From an uncultured Acetatifactor sp. (lineage in GTDB: Bacteria; Bacillota; Clostridia; Lachnospirales; Lachnospiraceae), in NCBI GenBank assembly GCA_910586485.1, contig CAJUIA010000001.1, forward strand, positions 62,001 through 126,000: a stretch of 64,000 nt of DNA, read 5' to 3'. A program made the translations under genes and the position numbers. The notes under the pieces were generated by a model that saw only the letters and a list, made by a program, of their open reading frames with translations, was not told the DNA's origin and did not search any database. Below are positions 61,439 to 64,000 of the stretch, one piece after another (the first letter of the stretch is position 1; every line of letters begins with the position of its first letter).

Positions 61439-64000
61439 ATGGAAGGATCAAAGACGGTTATAGGCATTTTGGCCCATGTGGATGCAGGAAAAACCACTCT
61501 TTCGGAAGGGCTGCTTTATACGGCGGGGGTGCTGCGGAAGCTGGGCAGGGTGGATCACGGGGATGCCTTTCTTGACAATTTTGCTTTGGAGAGAGAACGG
61601 GGAATCACCATATTTTCCAAGCAGGCCAATCTTTCCTGGAAGGGACTGGAGCTGGTGCTGTTAGACACTCCGGGGCATGTGGATTTTTCGGCAGAAACGG
61701 AGAGGACGCTGCAGGTTTTGGATTACTGCCTGCTGGTGATCAGCGGCTCCGACGGTATACAGGGGCATACGGAGACACTTTGGAGATTGTTAAAGCGATA
61801 TGAAATTCCTGTTTTTTTGTTTGTTAATAAGATGGATCAGCCGGGGACGGACAGGCAGGCCCTGATGGAGAAAATCAGGGACAGATTCGGCAGCGAGTGC
61901 ATAGAGTTTGGCGGCATCTTTGAAAAGGACGGTATTCGGCAGGGAAACGCGACTCATCAGGAAGAGCTTGCCCTGGCCAATGAAGCTTTAATGGAGGAAT
62001 ACCTGGAAACCGGGGCCATGCAGGATGAATCCGTTGCCAGGGCAGTGGCAGGGCGGCAGGTGTTTCCCTGCTATTTCGGGTCCGCGCTGCGCCTGGAGGG
62101 TGTGGAAGAGCTTTTAGAGGGGCTGCGCCGTTTTACATTGACAAAAGAATATCCGGAGGATTTCGGTGCCAGAGTTTATAAAATATCCAGGGATGCCGCC
62201 GGAAACCGGTTGACTCATTTGAAGGTAACAGGCGGGACGCTCAGGGTAAAAATGCCGGTGAATAACGGCATCAGTGCGGCAAATCCGGCAGACGTCTGGG
62301 AGGAAAAGGCGGATGTCATAAGGATTTACGGCGGCGGGAGCTTTCAGGCAGTGGAGCGGGTGGAGGCGGGAGGCATCTGCGCAGTGACGGGTCTAAGCCG
62401 GACCTTTGCAGGGCAGGGGCTGGGGCGCGAGGGAGCAAGCGAGCAGCCGGTGCTGGTGCCTGTTTTGACCTATCGGCTGTCGCTGCCCCAGGGAACGGAT
62501 CCGGTGAAGGTATTGGCGCAGATGAGGACGCTGGAAGAGGAAGAGCCGGAGCTGCATGTGGTCTGGCGGGAAAGCATACGGGAGATTCAGGTTCAGGTCA
62601 TGGGTGAGGTGCAGACGGAGGTCTTAAAGCGTCTGATTGCAGAGCGGTTTGGTCTGGAGGTGGAATTTGACAGCGGGCGGCTGCTGTACAGGGAGACCAT
62701 TGCATCTGCGGCAGAGGGAATCGGACACTTTGAGCCGCTGCGCCATTATGCGGAGGTACACTTACTGTTAGAGCCGGGGGAGCCGGGCAGCGGGCTGGAG
62801 TTTGGTTCCTGCTGCAGTGGGGATGAGTTGGACAGGAATTGGCAGAGACTGATTTTCACCCATCTGGAGGAAAAGACCCATCAGGGAGTGCTGACCGGTT
62901 CGCCGATAACGGATATGAAGATTACCCTGCTGACAGGCAGGGCTCACTTAAAGCACACAGAGGGCGGAGACTTCCGGCAGGCCACCTACAGGGCCCTGCG
63001 GCAGGGCTTGATGCAGTGTGAAAGTATCCTGCTGGAGCCTGTGTTTTCCTTTACGCTGGAGGTGCCTTTAGATCAGGTAGGCCGGGCCATGTCCGACATT
63101 CAGCGGATGAACGGCAGCTTTGCACCGCCTGTGATGGAGGGGGAGACTGCCGTTCTCACCGGCAGTGCGCCGGCGGCCACAATGAGAAATTATCAGAGAG
63201 AGGTGGCAGCCTATACGAAGGGGCGGGGGCGGCTTGGCCTTACACTGAAGGGGTATGAGCCCTGCCATAACGCGGAAGAGGTAATCAGGGAGATCGGTTA
63301 TGATCCGGAAGCCGACATGGAAAATCCTTCTGCTTCCGTGTTCTGTGCCCATGGGGCCGGCTTTCTGGTGGGCTGGCAGGAGGTGCCTGCCTACGCTCAT
63401 GTGGAGAGCGGTTGGAAGGCAGGCGGCGCGGACAGCTATGAGACTACGGTTGAAATAGGGATTGGCATAGGAAATGAAGCCGGGAACGGGGCGGCATCCG
63501 ACTATATCACTCAGGAGGAAATAGAAGAAATCTTTCAACGTACCTACGGGAAAAGCATACAGTCTTATGAGCCATATCGGTTTCATCGGCAGAACAAGGA
63601 GAAGGTACAGGACGAAGAGAAGATACAGGGCGAGAAGGATGAAGAGAGGGTACAGGCCGGGAAGAGCGGAGAGGCTGCGGGCGGCACCGGGGCAAAGAGC
63701 GGAAGAGCGGAGCGTCTACAGGAGGTACTCCTTGTGGATGGGTACAATATTATCTTCGCCTGGGAGGAATTGCGGAGTCTGGCAGAAATCAATATTCAGA
63801 GCGCCAGAGACAAGCTGATGGACATATGCTGTAATTATCAGGGATATTGCGGAGCCGTCCTGATTCTGGTCTATGATGCCTATAAGGTAAAGGGGAATCC
63901 CGGTTCCGTGCAAAGGTATCATAATATTTACGTAGTGTACACAAAGGAAGCGGAAACGGCGGATCAATATATTGAAAAAACCGTACATGAGATCGGCAGA
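61439..64000 (+). CDS. TetM/EF-G-like GTPase fused to a YacP/Rae1-type NYN nuclease (3' end outside window)
   Basis: The frame is open for 854 codons to the window edge. Residues 1-690 are a translational GTPase of the TetM/EF-G type: G1 AHVDAGKTT (12-20), RGITIFS switch, DTPGHVDF (76-83), NKMD (130-133), then the barrel and EF-G-like domains IV/V (KGYEPCHN near the end). Residues about 700-760 are a charged Glu/Lys linker. From about 763 a NYN/PIN-like nuclease domain starts, LLVDGYNIIFAWEEL with Asp767, followed by LVYDAYKVKG (Asp813) and TKEAETADQYIEK (Asp842), matching Bacillus YacP/Rae1, which cuts mRNA in the ribosomal A site. ATG 61439 follows GAGAGG. Tetracycline protection is possible but not supported by context. 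Confidence 0.88.
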   Translation, partial: MEGSKTVIGILAHVDAGKTTLSEGLLYTAGVLRKLGRVDHGDAFLDNFALERERGITIFSKQANLSWKGLELVLLDTPGHVDFSAETERTLQVLDYCLLVISGSDGIQGHTETLWRLLKRYEIPVFLFVNKMDQPGTDRQALMEKIRDRFGSECIEFGGIFEKDGIRQGNATHQEELALANEALMEEYLETGAMQDESVARAVAGRQVFPCYFGSALRLEGVEELLEGLRRFTLTKEYPEDFGARVYKISRDAAGNRLTHLKVTGGTLRVKMPVNNGISAANPADVWEEKADVIRIYGGGSFQAVERVEAGGICAVTGLSRTFAGQGLGREGASEQPVLVPVLTYRLSLPQGTDPVKVLAQMRTLEEEEPELHVVWRESIREIQVQVMGEVQTEVLKRLIAERFGLEVEFDSGRLLYRETIASAAEGIGHFEPLRHYAEVHLLLEPGEPGSGLEFGSCCSGDELDRNWQRLIFTHLEEKTHQGVLTGSPITDMKITLLTGRAHLKHTEGGDFRQATYRALRQGLMQCESILLEPVFSFTLEVPLDQVGRAMSDIQRMNGSFAPPVMEGETAVLTGSAPAATMRNYQREVAAYTKGRGRLGLTLKGYEPCHNAEEVIREIGYDPEADMENPSASVFCAHGAGFLVGWQEVPAYAHVESGWKAGGADSYETTVEIGIGIGNEAGNGAASDYITQEEIEEIFQRTYGKSIQSYEPYRFHRQNKEKVQDEEKIQGEKDEERVQAGKSGEAAGGTGAKSGRAERLQEVLLVDGYNIIFAWEELRSLAEINIQSARDKLMDICCNYQGYCGAVLILVYDAYKVKGNPGSVQRYHNIYVVYTKEAETADQYIEKTVHEIGR

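Noticed and set aside
61439..64000. Calling the last gene a tetracycline resistance determinant
   Set aside because: The GTPase is TetM-like, but there is no resistance-type leader and the C-terminal NYN nuclease is not part of known ribosomal protection proteins. A neutral name is safer.
1..64000. tRNA, rRNA and CRISPR array
   Set aside because: No cloverleaf with a GGTTC-type T loop, no rRNA-like sequence and no spaced direct repeats were seen. The only arrays are the gatC-gatA 21-bp repeats, the degenerate repeats at 24.3 kb and the 36-bp coding repeats, none with unique spacers.

Overview
The window looks like a chromosomal segment of a Lachnospiraceae-type Firmicute (clostridial cluster XIVa). 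The evidence is strong AGGAGG ribosome-binding sites, consensus sigma-A promoters, a tyrosine T-box, a TPP riboswitch, AddAB instead of RecBCD, GatCAB together with GlnRS, a split PurO plus PurH-transformylase route, and families common in that group (DUF6062, ThiT, MBOAT/SGNH pairs, beta-propeller solute-binding lipoproteins). Most genes lie on the + strand with roughly 50% GC. Several AT-rich patches stand out as accessory: 29.2-29.8, 42.0-43.9, 51.3-53.3 and 59.8-61.4 kb. No tRNA, rRNA, CRISPR array or intact insertion sequence was seen.

Layout. 0-9.2 kb: aspS, an MBOAT/SGNH surface acylation pair, then gatC-gatA-gatB with a 21-bp tandem repeat between gatC and gatA, then a convergent membrane protein. 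9.3-16.1 kb: small membrane protein, guaB, a PocR-GAF-GGDEF-EAL protein, purO and the AICAR transformylase, i.e. the end of IMP synthesis plus the GMP branch. 16.1-20.2 kb: a translationally coupled DHH phosphoesterase and a membrane TIR/beta-propeller protein. 20.2-26.4 kb: glnS, DUF2225, a MocR regulator, a hairpin-rich terminator region, a small membrane protein, a TetR regulator and DUF6062. 26.7-32.1 kb: a second MBOAT/SGNH pair, a Cys-rich secreted protein, and a propeller/solute-binding lipoprotein. 32.3-41.2 kb: uracil permease, M19 dipeptidase, a soluble hybrid histidine kinase coupled to a degenerate HD-GYP protein, T-box-controlled tyrS, and DegV. 41.2-47.0 kb: HAD phosphatase, a divergent pair of small HTH proteins, an ABC-F protein with an attenuator leader, acylphosphatase and an Rpn-type nuclease. 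47.0-59.6 kb: mpg, addB and addA, with addB and addA separated by an AT-rich three-gene module ending in a PIN-like nuclease and by a 5'-truncated lipoprotein gene, then TPP-controlled thiT. 59.8-64 kb: an unrecognised AT-rich gene, then a TetM/EF-G-like GTPase whose C terminus is a YacP/Rae1-type NYN nuclease. This last gene runs off the window.

The most interesting items are the GTPase-NYN fusion, which would put an A-site mRNA endonuclease on an EF-G-like ribosome-binding scaffold; the DHH-TIR pair; the PIN module that appears to have landed between addB and addA; and the ABC-F leader with a four-residue upstream ORF and a terminator/antiterminator arrangement. All functional statements rest on reading motifs by eye. 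No database search was run.
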